Positions 26,080 to 36,497 of a DNA stretch of 64,000 nt are shown one piece after another. Numbering within the stretch: position 1 is the stretch's first letter; each line of letters starts with the position of its first letter. Source of the DNA: JBKHYJ01 sp046565505 (GTDB lineage: Bacteria > Acidobacteriota > Blastocatellia > UBA7656); the NCBI GenBank assembly GCA_046565505.1, contig JBKHYJ010000061.1, positions 62,001-126,000 on the forward strand, in the 5' to 3' direction. The position numbers and the translations under genes were made by a program. The notes beneath the pieces are model-generated. The model did not search any database. It had not been told where the DNA came from and worked only from the letters and a program-made list of their open reading frames with translations.

Positions 26080-27177
26080 TCATTGATGTACCAGGAAAAC
26101 ATCCCAGGCCCACCGGCCGGCGTGCGCGCCTTTCGCGTCATAAACTTTGGCCCGATATCTGAAGCCGTTTCCGTACTGGTCAGTCCGCTTTGACTCTTCG
26201 TATTTGAGGTCTATGCCGGTCACGCCGAGCGCCGGCAGCGTGAACGTCTCGCCGGGGTCTGAAAAACCATTATGGTTCTGATCTTTCCATAAACGGAGGG
26301 AAGAAAAGATTGCGTCTTTGCTGTCTACTCTCTCATCAAGGTTGCCGCCGTTCTCCGGCCTGTCATATTCGGCCAGCGCCTTGAAGCCATTCGCAGACAT
26401 TGAGTAAGCCTGCGGGGTGAGGGTCCCGAATAACTCCGTCGCGTCGTCTATAATGCCATTCGCATTGCGGTCTAAAACAAGCCAGGCGTCATCAGAGTTA
26501 GCAGAGGTCCAGGATATCCTCATCCTAGTGCCGCTCGCCGTAATGTCGAAGTTCACTCCGTTCTGCGCATCAGTTAAATCAAACCCATCGCCCGACGTGT
26601 CTATAACGATAGGTGATATGCAACGATTTGCCCAGCAGATCTGTTGATCGGAGCAGGTGTCGCAAGCGGCTACGGGGTCAGTCACGGTCAGGGTAAGATT
26701 GCTTATTTGTGCGGGAGTACCCAGCGTCGCTCCGGTAGGCGAGGAGAGAGTCACACGGCTTGTGATCGACCCACCAGTCGAGTTAGTGTTGGTAGTTTTG
26801 AACTTGAAAGTTACGGTCGTACTTTGACCTCCGCCTGGCAAATTAATCGTTTGGGAGCGGGTTAACGTACCGCTGGGGTCGGCAACAGTATATGCTACGC
26901 CGCTGAAATTAGTGTCCTCGGTTACTGTAACCGTTGCCGATGCCCCACTCGTGTCTACAGAGGTCGCGATACCGATGTTTAAATTGGAAGCTTGCCCTTG
27001 CGCTCCAATAGAAGTAGGCGTAAAGGATGCGCCACCTAGCCAGACTGTGCCGGCAAGAGGTCTAATAATTGAAGCAGAAGTCGATGCTATGGGACTATCT
27101 ATATCTGAAACGGGAATGAGGGCGGCACTGCACAGGAAAATAACGCTTCCGATTGTCAGCAATATACGCCCCGACAT
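26080..27177 (-). CDS. Secreted protein with calcium-binding EF-hand-like loops
   Basis: 365 residues from ATG 27177 (AGGGGGG ribosome site); the frame extends upstream but the signal peptide begins here. N-terminal beta-rich segment (about 50-170, Calx-beta or Ig-like) with Thr/Ser-rich strands, a short Cys-rich linker (CDTCSDQQICWANRC), then a domain with DxDxDG-style loops: DTSGDGFDLTD, DRNANGIIDDATELFG and DQNHNGFSDPGE. This loop set is common in large secreted proteins of Acidobacteria and suggests Ca2+ binding. Codons look AT-richer than those of neighbours. Confidence 0.65.
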   Translation of the reverse strand: MSGRILLTIGSVIFLCSAALIPVSDIDSPIASTSASIIRPLAGTVWLGGASFTPTSIGAQGQASNLNIGIATSVDTSGASATVTVTEDTNFSGVAYTVADPSGTLTRSQTINLPGGGQSTTVTFKFKTTNTNSTGGSITSRVTLSSPTGATLGTPAQISNLTLTVTDPVAACDTCSDQQICWANRCISPIVIDTSGDGFDLTDAQNGVNFDITASGTRMRISWTSANSDDAWLVLDRNANGIIDDATELFGTLTPQAYSMSANGFKALAEYDRPENGGNLDERVDSKDAIFSSLRLWKDQNHNGFSDPGETFTLPALGVTGIDLKYEESKRTDQYGNGFRYRAKVYDAKGAHAGRWAWDVFLVHQ

Positions 27178-27740
27178 AAAGCCCCCCTTAAGTGTAAATT
27201 TTTGCGACCATAATAACGCAACGTTTATATCATTTACTCGATGGGCGGTCAAGAAAATAGTCCTGCCCTTAGACAAGGGTATGGTTTAGCTCTCCTCATC
27301 AGCGGGCGCGTCGAAAACTTCGAAGTGCTGTGTGATACTCGCTCCGCGCACTCAGCGGGCTGTACTCATCAGATGGCGTCAGGCTATAGGCATAGGCGCG
27401 TCTGCGGCGCGCGCAATGACTGTTCGACCAGGAAGGGCCGGGTCAGTTGGCCGGTGTTACTGACCTTTGAAGGCTATGAATTCTAACACATGACTCTAGA
27501 GGCTCGACCCGCTGAACACCTACCACTGCCGCATGAGGATAGATTTCAACTTTACGGATCGGACGCGAGTATTCTACCTTAATTTCATTAAAGCTCATGA
27601 GAAGCTATTCAATATGGCGTATGAAGTGGGGGAGGGTGATTACATTAATGGGCCTACGCGCTGACCGCGGCGCGGCCGTTGACGGCATTGCTCGCGTCGG
27701 GTCTGGGCCTGAATTCAATTGACACACCCGGAGGGTACTC
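27178..27740 (+). other. Intergenic region with a possible gene remnant
   Basis: 563 nt. Most is featureless. Part is a short ORF at 27533. GGAGGG at 27730 serves the next gene. No clear promoter or hairpin was found. Confidence 0.4.
27533..27664 (+). pseudogene. Possible gene remnant or small ORF, 43 residues
   Basis: From ATG 27533 the frame reads MRIDFNFTDRTRVFYLNF and continues with balanced, protein-like composition to TGA at 27662. The open frame extends 12 codons upstream to a TAG. There is no ribosome site, so it looks more like the tail of a lost gene than a working one. No family recognised. Confidence 0.2.
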
Positions 27741-29198
27741 GTGAATAAGCGTAAGAACTTTGCTCTGACTATACTTCTATTACTCTCGCTCGGCTCTCGC
27801 GCCGTGACTCAACAGCCGACCGACCTTCAGCAGACGGCCGCTCACATGGCTGGTTCGATACTCGTCAATGGCCGCTCGATGGACTACTTGCAGAATCTAA
27901 CTGATAGATTCGGAGGCAGGTTGACGGGCTCTACCGCCTACCAGCGTTCCGCCGAATGGGCCGCAGAAGAGTTCCGCTCTATGGGCATCAAGGGCGTAAG
28001 GCTGGAAGCATTCACAATCCCTAATGGGTGGGAAAGGGGCCAGGCGCGCGGCCGCATGGTGTCGCCCCTTGATCGGGCCATACATATCGAATCGCTCGGC
28101 TGGGCCCCTTCCACGCCGGCCGGCGGCGTCAGGGGGGAGGTGGTGCTAATCGGAGACATTGACCCCGAAAAAATCAAGGCGCAGGGCGACAAGATTAAAG
28201 GCAGAGTTCTTATGCTCGACCTTAACGCGATCTTTGCCGCCGGGCTCAGCGGCTTCGGGCGGCTGATGGCTTCTTTTCAGCGATTCAAAGACGCGGGCGC
28301 GGCAGCGGTCATCGTGGCCGACAGCGAGCGCAATAACGTGCTTAACGCTTTCGGCTTCACATGGGGCGGCACGCTAAGCCCGTTACCTATCGCGCAAGTC
28401 GGCATGGAAGACGGAAAGCTGATCGGGCGGTTGATGGAGAAAGGGCCCGTGACCGTCGAATTCCAGTATGAGAATAAAGTGACCGGCCCCTTGCAGGTTA
28501 ATAACGTCATAGCGGAGATCCCGGGCGCGGAGAAACCTGACGAGTGGGTCATCGTCGGCGCGCACCTGGATTCTTGGGATTACGGGACAGGCGCGCAGGA
28601 CAATGGCGCGGGCACTGCTATGGTGCTTGAGGCAGCGAGGGCCATCGCGCAACTCCCGCGCGCGCCGCGCCGCAGCATAAGGTTCGCCCTCTGGGGCGGA
28701 GAGGAGCAGGGCTTGATAGGATCAGCGGCTTACGTCCGCGCTCACTCGGCGGAGCTTGGCAAGTGCGTGGCCGCACTCAACACGGACAATGGCGCGGGCC
28801 ACCCGAGGGGCTGGAAAGTACAGGGCAGGGCTGACGTGAGCGGCGAGATGAAAGACATCAGCAAAACGCTACTCACAGGCCTGAGCGGCCAGGGGCTGTC
28901 GCAGGAAGTGACCTTTGACACGGACCACGGCCACTTCATGCTTGAGGGCATACCGTCATTCGACCTCTGGGTAGACATGTCGCACTACGGCGAAGTGCAT
29001 CACAAATCCAGCGACACTATAGACAAGGTCGACGCGCACAACCTCGCCGCGGGGGCCGCCATCGTGGCCGTCACCGCTTACGCCCTCGCCGAGAGGCCCG
29101 CGCCCATCGGCCCGCGCATAAACCAGGCGGCCGTCGGCGAAATCATCAAGAAGGCGAAGCTGGAAGAGTTCCTCAAGGCGGTCGGCGCGCAGCACTGA
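27741..29198 (+). CDS. M28-family metallopeptidase with PA domain
   Basis: 485 residues, GTG start with CGGAGGG 7 nt upstream. Signal peptide (about 1-24). PA-like insert (about 105-220). Catalytic region with zinc motifs AHLDSWDYGTGAQDNGAG, WGGEEQGLIGS (catalytic Glu pair) and LNTDNGAGHP, followed by the HYGEVHHKSSDTIDKVD block that supplies the last His. Secreted aminopeptidase or carboxypeptidase-type enzyme. Confidence 0.9.
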   Translation: MNKRKNFALTILLLLSLGSRAVTQQPTDLQQTAAHMAGSILVNGRSMDYLQNLTDRFGGRLTGSTAYQRSAEWAAEEFRSMGIKGVRLEAFTIPNGWERGQARGRMVSPLDRAIHIESLGWAPSTPAGGVRGEVVLIGDIDPEKIKAQGDKIKGRVLMLDLNAIFAAGLSGFGRLMASFQRFKDAGAAAVIVADSERNNVLNAFGFTWGGTLSPLPIAQVGMEDGKLIGRLMEKGPVTVEFQYENKVTGPLQVNNVIAEIPGAEKPDEWVIVGAHLDSWDYGTGAQDNGAGTAMVLEAARAIAQLPRAPRRSIRFALWGGEEQGLIGSAAYVRAHSAELGKCVAALNTDNGAGHPRGWKVQGRADVSGEMKDISKTLLTGLSGQGLSQEVTFDTDHGHFMLEGIPSFDLWVDMSHYGEVHHKSSDTIDKVDAHNLAAGAAIVAVTAYALAERPAPIGPRINQAAVGEIIKKAKLEEFLKAVGAQH

Positions 29199-29302
29199 CA
29201 TGCGCCGCCGCTGGCATTTTTCCGCGCGGTCGCTACACTAATCATCGGGGCCGCACTCAGGATGTAATGGGCGCCGCCTCGGTGATTGGAAAAGCGCCGT
29301 CC

Positions 29303-29331
29303 TTGACACTATTTTAAGCCGTATGTTAAGT
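29303..29331 (+). promoter_or_regulatory. Weak candidate promoter for the atp operon
   Basis: An exact TTGACA at 29303-29308; the best -10 at 17 nt is TTAAGT (29326-29331), a poor match. About 40-50 nt before the first atp start. Confidence 0.3.
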
Positions 29332-29378
29332 TTCGTGGCTTGAATCCGTAGTAAATTTCATATAAGGGAGTGCATACT

Positions 29379-29864
29379 TTGCTCGCGAACGGAGTGCTCG
29401 CTTTCGCGGAAGGCGGCGGCAGCATCATCAGCCCGGACGGGTCGCTTCTCTTCATCATAGCCCTATTCATGTTATTCGTATTCGTGATGAACAGGCTGTT
29501 GTTCAGGCCGATCGGGCGGGTGCTGGACGAGCGGCAGGCGTTGACTGAAGGGGCCGCGAATGAAGCGCGCGCGGCCGCACGCCGCTATCAGGCGAGGCTA
29601 GCCGAGTATGAGTCATCCATCCGCCAGGCGCGCGCCGAGAGCTACCGCCGGCTGGAGCAGGAGCGCGCGGCGGCCCTCGAAGAGCGGCGCCGCTTGATAG
29701 AGGACGCGAAGCAGAAAGCGTCCGGCCAGATCGAGCAGGCCAAATCAGAAATTGGGCGGCAGGCCGATGGCGCACGCGCCGCGCTCGAAACCGAATCCCG
29801 GCAAATCGCCGCGACAATATCGCGCGCCGTACTGGGGCGCACGGTGGGAGGTGGGGCCGATTGA
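29379..29864 (+). CDS. ATP synthase F0 subunit b' (duplicated b-type)
   Basis: 161 residues. I prefer TTG 29379, 8 nt after AAGGGAG; GTG 29370 would overlap that site. One N-terminal helix (about 17-35, LLFIIALFMLFVFVMN) precedes a long amphipathic, Glu/Arg/Gln-rich helix (about 45-150), the stator stalk pattern. It overlaps the next gene by 4 nt, and both are b-type, so this is a b'-b heterodimer as in phototrophs. It connects the F1 head to the membrane ring. Confidence 0.85.
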   Translation: MLANGVLAFAEGGGSIISPDGSLLFIIALFMLFVFVMNRLLFRPIGRVLDERQALTEGAANEARAAARRYQARLAEYESSIRQARAESYRRLEQERAAALEERRRLIEDAKQKASGQIEQAKSEIGRQADGARAALETESRQIAATISRAVLGRTVGGGAD

Positions 29865-30412
29865 TTAACTCGGTTATAGTGCCGGCCCTGTTGTTTCTGG
29901 CCGAATCAGAAGGGCAAGACGGTTTTTTTAAGAACAAGCCTCTGTGGAGGGTGATTAACCTTGCCATCTTCATCCTCGTCCTCGTATACATTCTTCGCAG
30001 CAAAATCCGTATAGGCGAGGTCTTCAATAACCGCGCCGCCACCATCGTTAAAGAACTCGAACAGGCCAAGCGCGACAAGCAGGAGGCGGAGGCCCGCCTG
30101 GCCGAGGTCGAGGGCCGCCTCGGCCGGCTGGACCAGGAGGTCGCCGCGATACGCGCGGAGGCGGAGCGCGAGAGCAAGCGCGAGGCCGAGCGGGTGCGCC
30201 AGGCCGCCGACGCCGACGCGGAAAAGATCCGCCTCGCCGCCCAGCGCGAGATAGAGGGGGCGATGAAAGCCGCCCGCACGGAGCTTCGCGCCTTCGTCGC
30301 CGAGCAGTCCGTGGCACTGGCCGAGGGGATTATCCGCCGCGAGATACGGCCCGAAGACAATACACGCATGCTGAATAAATACGTGGACGACCTTCGCGAG
30401 GTGAATAAATGA
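29861..30412 (+). CDS. atpF: ATP synthase F0 subunit b
   Basis: 183 residues, TTG start overlapping the previous stop (TTGA) with GGAGGTGG about 8 nt upstream. A short helix (about 30-48, INLAIFILVLVYIL) is followed by a long charged coiled coil (QEAEARLAEVEGRLGRLDQE...) that dimerises with b'. It overlaps atpH by 4 nt (ATGA), so the genes are translationally coupled. Confidence 0.9.
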   Translation: MINSVIVPALLFLAESEGQDGFFKNKPLWRVINLAIFILVLVYILRSKIRIGEVFNNRAATIVKELEQAKRDKQEAEARLAEVEGRLGRLDQEVAAIRAEAERESKREAERVRQAADADAEKIRLAAQREIEGAMKAARTELRAFVAEQSVALAEGIIRREIRPEDNTRMLNKYVDDLREVNK

Positions 30413-30957
30413 GCGTCATCGCAATCGCCCGCCGCTACGCGGATGCCCTCGCGGACGTTGCCATCGCGCGCAACCAGGTCGAGCAGACGGACGGCGAGGT
30501 GCGCACGTTCGCAGAGATGGTCCGCGAAAGCCGCGAGCTTCACGACCTTTTCGCCAGCCCTATCGTGTCGCATACGGACAAGGCCCGCGTGCTCGACGTG
30601 CTGATCGCCCGGACGCGCCCCAGCCAGACGACGGCCAACCTGCTGCGCACGATGCTTAATCATCAACGCCTGCATCACATCGACGCGGTCTACGGGCAGT
30701 TCCGCCGCGAGATCAACGAGCGAAAAGGGACCGTGCTGGCCGAAGTCACGACCGCGCAGCCGGTGGGGCCCGACGAGCGGCAGAGGCTGAGCCGGGAGCT
30801 AATGAGCATGACGGGCAAGCAGGTGCAGTTTGAATTCAAGACCGACCCCGCGCTCATCGGCGGAGTCGTGACTCGCATCGGCTCCGTCATCTACGACGGC
30901 TCCGTGCGCACGCAGCTCCAGGAGATCAAACACAGATTGAAAGAAGGCGACAGGTAA
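30409..30957 (+). CDS. atpH: ATP synthase F1 subunit delta
   Basis: 182 residues, OSCP/delta family: N-terminal helical bundle (IARRYADALADVA) and the C-terminal DPALIGGVVTRIGSVIYDGSV block. It joins the top of F1 to the b stalks. ATGA overlap with atpF. Confidence 0.93.
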   Translation: MSVIAIARRYADALADVAIARNQVEQTDGEVRTFAEMVRESRELHDLFASPIVSHTDKARVLDVLIARTRPSQTTANLLRTMLNHQRLHHIDAVYGQFRREINERKGTVLAEVTTAQPVGPDERQRLSRELMSMTGKQVQFEFKTDPALIGGVVTRIGSVIYDGSVRTQLQEIKHRLKEGDR

Positions 30958-31026
30958 CAGAATACGGGAGGCGCGAAGGGCTGTCAGGCGTCCCCTCCCC
31001 GAGTCCCTTATCCTTTGGAGAAAGCA

Positions 31027-32562
<1,536 letters not shown>

Positions 32563-32572
32563 ACTAAAATCA

Positions 32573-32625
32573 GGCGACGGGCGGCCGGGCGAGGCTACAT
32601 ACTCCTAACCCGGCCGCCCGTCGCC
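32573..32625 (+). promoter_or_regulatory. 17-bp perfect hairpin between atpA and atpG
   Basis: Arms 32573-32589 and 32609-32625 pair without mismatch (GC-rich) around a 19-nt loop. There is no T-tract, so it is unlikely to terminate. It lies in the 76-nt gap between atpA and atpG. Likely an RNA processing or stability element, or partial attenuator, setting alpha:gamma ratio (3:1 in the enzyme). Confidence 0.7.
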
Positions 32626-32638
32626 CGACCCGAACCAT

Positions 32639-33574
32639 ATGGCAAACCTTCAAGACCTTCGCAGACGAGTTCGCTCCGTCCGCAACATGCAAAAAATCAC
32701 CAAGGCCATGAAAATGGTCGCGGCGGCCAGGTTGCGCCGCGCGCAGGAGCGCGTGGCCGCGGCCCGGCCTTACGCCGACACGATGGTGCGCGTGCTCAGC
32801 CGTTTAGCCGCGCGGGCGGGCGATTACCACCACCCGCTGCTTGAACTGCGGGGCGACCAGCATTACGTGCTCGCCCTGGTGACGGCAGACAAAGGGCTGT
32901 GCGGCGCGTTCAATACGAACCTGATCAAAGCGGCGCAGCAATTCGTCCGGGAGAACGAAAGCAAACAGGTCGACCTGGTCGCCGTCGGTCGCAAGGGCAG
33001 GGACTTCTTCCGCCGTCGCCCCATCAGCATACTGCGCGACTACATCAACATCACCGCCGGCACCGTCAATCACGAGGACGCCGCCGCCATAGCGCGGGAG
33101 CTGATGGAGATTTATACCGCCGAAGGCTCTACGATTGACCGGGTCTTCCTGGTCTATAACGAGTTCAAGACCGTGCTATCGCAGCAAGTCACCATCAAGC
33201 AATTGCTCCCGATCGGGGCCGAGGCGTTCGGCGGCCATGCCGAAGCCGCGTCCGCCCTGCGCGGCGGGCTGGCGACGGTCGCCCCCGCGGCCGCCCCCCA
33301 AGGTGAAGTTTCAATAGACTACCTCTACGAGCAGCCGCCCGCAGAAATATTCGGCAACCTCCTGCCCCGCTACGTCGAGACGCAAGTCTTCTACGCGCTG
33401 CTGGAGTCCGTCGCGAGCGAACATGGCGCGCGGATGACGGCCATGGACTCCGCGTCAAAGAACGCCGGCGAAGTCATAGACACGCTCACGTTGAACATGA
33501 ACCGCGTGCGTCAGGCTTCGATCACGCGCGAAATCATCGAGGTCGTGTCGGGCGCGCAGGCGCAGGAGCAGTGA
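32639..33574 (+). CDS. atpG: ATP synthase F1 subunit gamma
   Basis: 311 residues, typical length. N-terminal LQDLRRRVRSVRNMQKITKAMK and C-terminal NAGEVIDTLTLNMNRVRQASITREI are the coiled-coil rotor helices; ALVTADKGLCGAFNTN is the family signature. Forms the central shaft. Ribosome site is not obvious and lies on the 3' flank of the hairpin, so the hairpin may affect initiation. Confidence 0.95.
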   Translation: MANLQDLRRRVRSVRNMQKITKAMKMVAAARLRRAQERVAAARPYADTMVRVLSRLAARAGDYHHPLLELRGDQHYVLALVTADKGLCGAFNTNLIKAAQQFVRENESKQVDLVAVGRKGRDFFRRRPISILRDYINITAGTVNHEDAAAIARELMEIYTAEGSTIDRVFLVYNEFKTVLSQQVTIKQLLPIGAEAFGGHAEAASALRGGLATVAPAAAPQGEVSIDYLYEQPPAEIFGNLLPRYVETQVFYALLESVASEHGARMTAMDSASKNAGEVIDTLTLNMNRVRQASITREIIEVVSGAQAQEQ

Positions 33575-33642
33575 GAAGGTCCCGCCCGCGCGCACGCATT
33601 CGCCGGGAAAGCCGACACGTTTAGCCCCCACCTAGCCACCCC

Positions 33643-33668
33643 CGCGTGTCCACACGCGCCCCCTTTTT
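33643..33668 (+). terminator. Weak intrinsic terminator after atpG
   Basis: 6-bp stem (CGCGTG / CACGCG; arms 33643-33648 and 33653-33658) with a TCCA tetraloop, then C-tract and TTTTT (33664-33668). It suggests the atp transcript ends here without beta and epsilon. Confidence 0.4.
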
Positions 33669-33685
33669 GGTATGATGAAACGGAC

Positions 33686-34168
33686 ATGGCCGAAAGCATA
33701 ACCTCAGCCCGGGGCTCCCTCGCGACCAAGCTTATAAAATACTGGCTGCCCGTTCTGGCGATGATAGGCGCGATGTACTATGCTTCGACGGACATATTTT
33801 CAGGCGAGAATACCCGCAGCGTTATTGAAAAATTGGTCCTGTGGTTGAGGCCGCACACGAGCGACGTGGGGTTGATGAAAATCAACTACCTTGTACGCAA
33901 GGCCGCGCACTTCATCGAATACGCCATATTGGCCGCGCTGCTGTTCAGGGCATTTCGCGCGGATTCTTTCGTGCGCTGGCGCCTCAGGTGGGCGCTCTAC
34001 TCTCTTTTGATCGTCGCCTGCTGGGCGGCGCTCGACGAGTATCACCAGACCTTCACGCGCACGCGCGGCGGGTCCGTCAGAGATTCAATGCTCGACTGCT
34101 CGGGCGCTCTGTTTATGCTGCTGTTGATCGCGCTGTCGAACCGGCGGGCCGGCAAAAAAGCCTTGTAA
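33686..34168 (+). CDS. VanZ-like membrane protein
   Basis: 160 residues, with four hydrophobic segments. The VanZ-family blocks RKAAHFIEYAILA and ALDEYHQTF (two conserved His) are present. VanZ proteins raise teicoplanin tolerance or act on envelope polymers; here resistance should not be assumed. Confidence 0.8.
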   Translation: MAESITSARGSLATKLIKYWLPVLAMIGAMYYASTDIFSGENTRSVIEKLVLWLRPHTSDVGLMKINYLVRKAAHFIEYAILAALLFRAFRADSFVRWRLRWALYSLLIVACWAALDEYHQTFTRTRGGSVRDSMLDCSGALFMLLLIALSNRRAGKKAL

Positions 34169-34237
34169 TGCCGGGGCGCAATGCACGCGCCGCCGGCCAT
34201 GTCAGTCGCGCGGGCAAAGGCGAGTCCCCGGGCGGGC

Positions 34238-36397
34238 TCACCCTCCGAGCTTTACGACGCCGACCCTCTCCAGCAGTCGCAGGTAATCGGCAACATCCTC
34301 TATGTCGATTCGGCCATACGCGGCCGTCAGGTAATCGCGAATGGCCTGAATGCTTCGCCTGCCGTCAACCAGATTCAAAATCTCGTAAAGGATTATATCG
34401 CCGCCGGGCCTCGCGCTGATGCGCTCGGCGGCGCGGAGGTCGCCGCCCGCGCGCTCCGCGACGTAGTCGTAGTAATAAACGTTCATAGGCCCGGCAACTT
34501 TTCGCGCGGGGATTCGGCCGTAATCCGGGGCCGCCGGGCGGGGCCTGGGGGCCTCTTTGGCATTGCGCCCTTTCGGCTGCTCCAATTGTTCGAGCGTGAA
34601 GAATATTCGATTGCCTTTGCGCTGTTCGGTCAGCCTCCCCGTCAGCACGAGCCATGCACCGCTCAATTGATCCACGAGCGCCTCGACCTTCGCTTCGAGC
34701 GCCTTGTCGTTACGCGCAAACGCCAGCACAGAGGAGATCGCCTCGGCGTCGGTTTCGAGCGAGCGGGCGATGACGTTGCGGGCTTCGTCCGCCCCCCCGG
34801 CCTGCGCGCCGGCTTCCATTGCGCGCGCCCTGTCCCGCTCCCTGGGCAGGCGCGCGAGCGCGCGGGCGAAAACTTCATCCGCCAGCAGCCCCGCCTCGCG
34901 GGAGCCCGCGCGCGCGAGGAAATAGCCCGAGGCGGCGGCGATAAAGGCAGACCGCTTCATCTTGGTCGGGTCGATGTTGGCAGGCGTGTCGTTGTTCGTG
35001 TGAATGAAGACGTCGGGCCAGTCGCGCAGGTAGATTGTCGGCACGCGGAAAGAGCCCTCCTGGTAAACGTCATGGTCCGACCCCATTTCGTAGGGGGTTA
35101 TGTCGGCGACGAGGTTGTCCCTGGCCCCCCCGGGCGAAACGAGGGCGTCCTCAGAACCGGCTCCCGAAGCCGCTTTCAGGGTTCCCGCGATCACGTATTC
35201 GGCGAATACGTCCGCGACCGTGTTGACCGCGCTCGGCAGCGACGCGGGCGTGTGAGTCACGTGCAGAACGGATTTCGTGATCGCGTAGTCTCCGCCGACC
35301 ATGTCGCAATGGACGGCGGCTTTCATCCGCCGGACGACCTCCGGGCGCTCGGCGAAGTAAGCGAGCGTGCCGTTAATCTCGGGCGGCCACACGAACCTGA
35401 TCGTGCGGCGCGGGCGCTCGATTTCGCCGCGCCGGATGAGCGCGTTGAGCGCGCGGCCCACTTCAAGTATGGCCGCCGCGCCCGACGCGTTGTCGTTCGC
35501 TCCGGGCTTCTGGTGGCAGAGGTGGCAGGAATAAACTATCTCTTCGCCCGCGGCGTCCGAGCCGGGAATTACGGCCGTCACGACTTCGTAATTGCCCGGC
35601 TTTATTTCCGCCCTGACGACCGCGTGGAGCGTCACCTGCTCGCCGCGCGCGAGCCTGGCCTGGTAGTCGCGCGCGCGGCGCAGCGAAATCATGAACGCGA
35701 ACCTGTTGCTGGCGTTGTAGGGCGAAAGGTGGCCCCACCGGACGTTGTCTACGTAATCGCCCGACCAGCCCGTGACCTGGTTCTGCTGGTAGCTGAGGAC
35801 GCCGGCCGCGCCGCGCTCCTCGACGGCCATCCTGTGCGCGGCCGCTACCGCGCCGCCCGCCAGAACTATGCGGTCTTTCACCTCCTTGCCTTCGTAGTCC
35901 TTGGCAGACGTGCCCGCGCCCACATCCACGAGCGTCGCCGTCACGTCGGCGCTCTGCGAATAATCCGCGAGCGCGACTCTCATCTCTTCGTAGTCGGCCA
36001 CCTTCACGCGGCCCTGCCCGACCTCCCAAAGCTCTGCGCCGGCTACCTCCCACCCCGGGGTTGATTTGAGCGTGTAATAAGCCTTCCGGCCGTCTGCGGG
36101 GAACCGCTCCACCTGCACCTGTTCGAGGCCATACTCTTTCGCCTTCGACGCGATGTAATCGGCCGCATGCGAAAAACCTGAGGACGCCTGCACGCGGTGG
36201 TGTCGGGAGAGTTCGGTGACCGTGTCTTTGGCCATCAGCCCATTCACCTCTCGCGCCAAGGCGTTTACTTCCTTGTCAGACAGCAGCGCAGTCTTTGTGC
36301 GCGTGGCGTCGCGCGATTCTGGGGCCGACGCGGCGGCGGGCGGGGAGACCTGGGTTAAAAGAATTGATAGGGCGAGGAGCAGGGATGTCTTTTTCAT
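34238..36397 (-). CDS. M28/DUF4910-like metallopeptidase with a C-terminal winged-helix-like domain
   Basis: 719 residues from ATG 36397, where the signal peptide starts (MKKTSLLLALSILL). A PA-like domain (about 120-230) precedes the peptidase core. The zinc site is atypical: SCHLCHQKPGANDNASG, where ordinary M28 enzymes have H-x-D, and resembles the HxCHP...ANDN motif of DUF4910 aminopeptidases. Then WPPEINGT, HCDMVGGD and DHDVY. The last 55 or so residues (IILYEILNLVDGRRSIQAIR...) form a small helical, PqqD or winged-helix-like module, unusual for a secreted peptidase. Confidence 0.75.
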   Translation of the reverse strand: MKKTSLLLALSILLTQVSPPAAASAPESRDATRTKTALLSDKEVNALAREVNGLMAKDTVTELSRHHRVQASSGFSHAADYIASKAKEYGLEQVQVERFPADGRKAYYTLKSTPGWEVAGAELWEVGQGRVKVADYEEMRVALADYSQSADVTATLVDVGAGTSAKDYEGKEVKDRIVLAGGAVAAAHRMAVEERGAAGVLSYQQNQVTGWSGDYVDNVRWGHLSPYNASNRFAFMISLRRARDYQARLARGEQVTLHAVVRAEIKPGNYEVVTAVIPGSDAAGEEIVYSCHLCHQKPGANDNASGAAAILEVGRALNALIRRGEIERPRRTIRFVWPPEINGTLAYFAERPEVVRRMKAAVHCDMVGGDYAITKSVLHVTHTPASLPSAVNTVADVFAEYVIAGTLKAASGAGSEDALVSPGGARDNLVADITPYEMGSDHDVYQEGSFRVPTIYLRDWPDVFIHTNNDTPANIDPTKMKRSAFIAAASGYFLARAGSREAGLLADEVFARALARLPRERDRARAMEAGAQAGGADEARNVIARSLETDAEAISSVLAFARNDKALEAKVEALVDQLSGAWLVLTGRLTEQRKGNRIFFTLEQLEQPKGRNAKEAPRPRPAAPDYGRIPARKVAGPMNVYYYDYVAERAGGDLRAAERISARPGGDIILYEILNLVDGRRSIQAIRDYLTAAYGRIDIEDVADYLRLLERVGVVKLGG

Positions 36398-36497
36398 AGG
36401 CGACGTCTCGGCACAGGTGGTTATAGAATACGCTGAGAGATGAAGGGCCGGGCGGACGCGGCCCATGTGATAATGCCGACCGATTCGAGGCCGGAGA

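Noticed and set aside
34181..36064. 627-codon plus-strand ORF
   Set aside because: Antisense shadow of the M28-like gene; Arg-, Gly- and Ala-rich composition with no motif.
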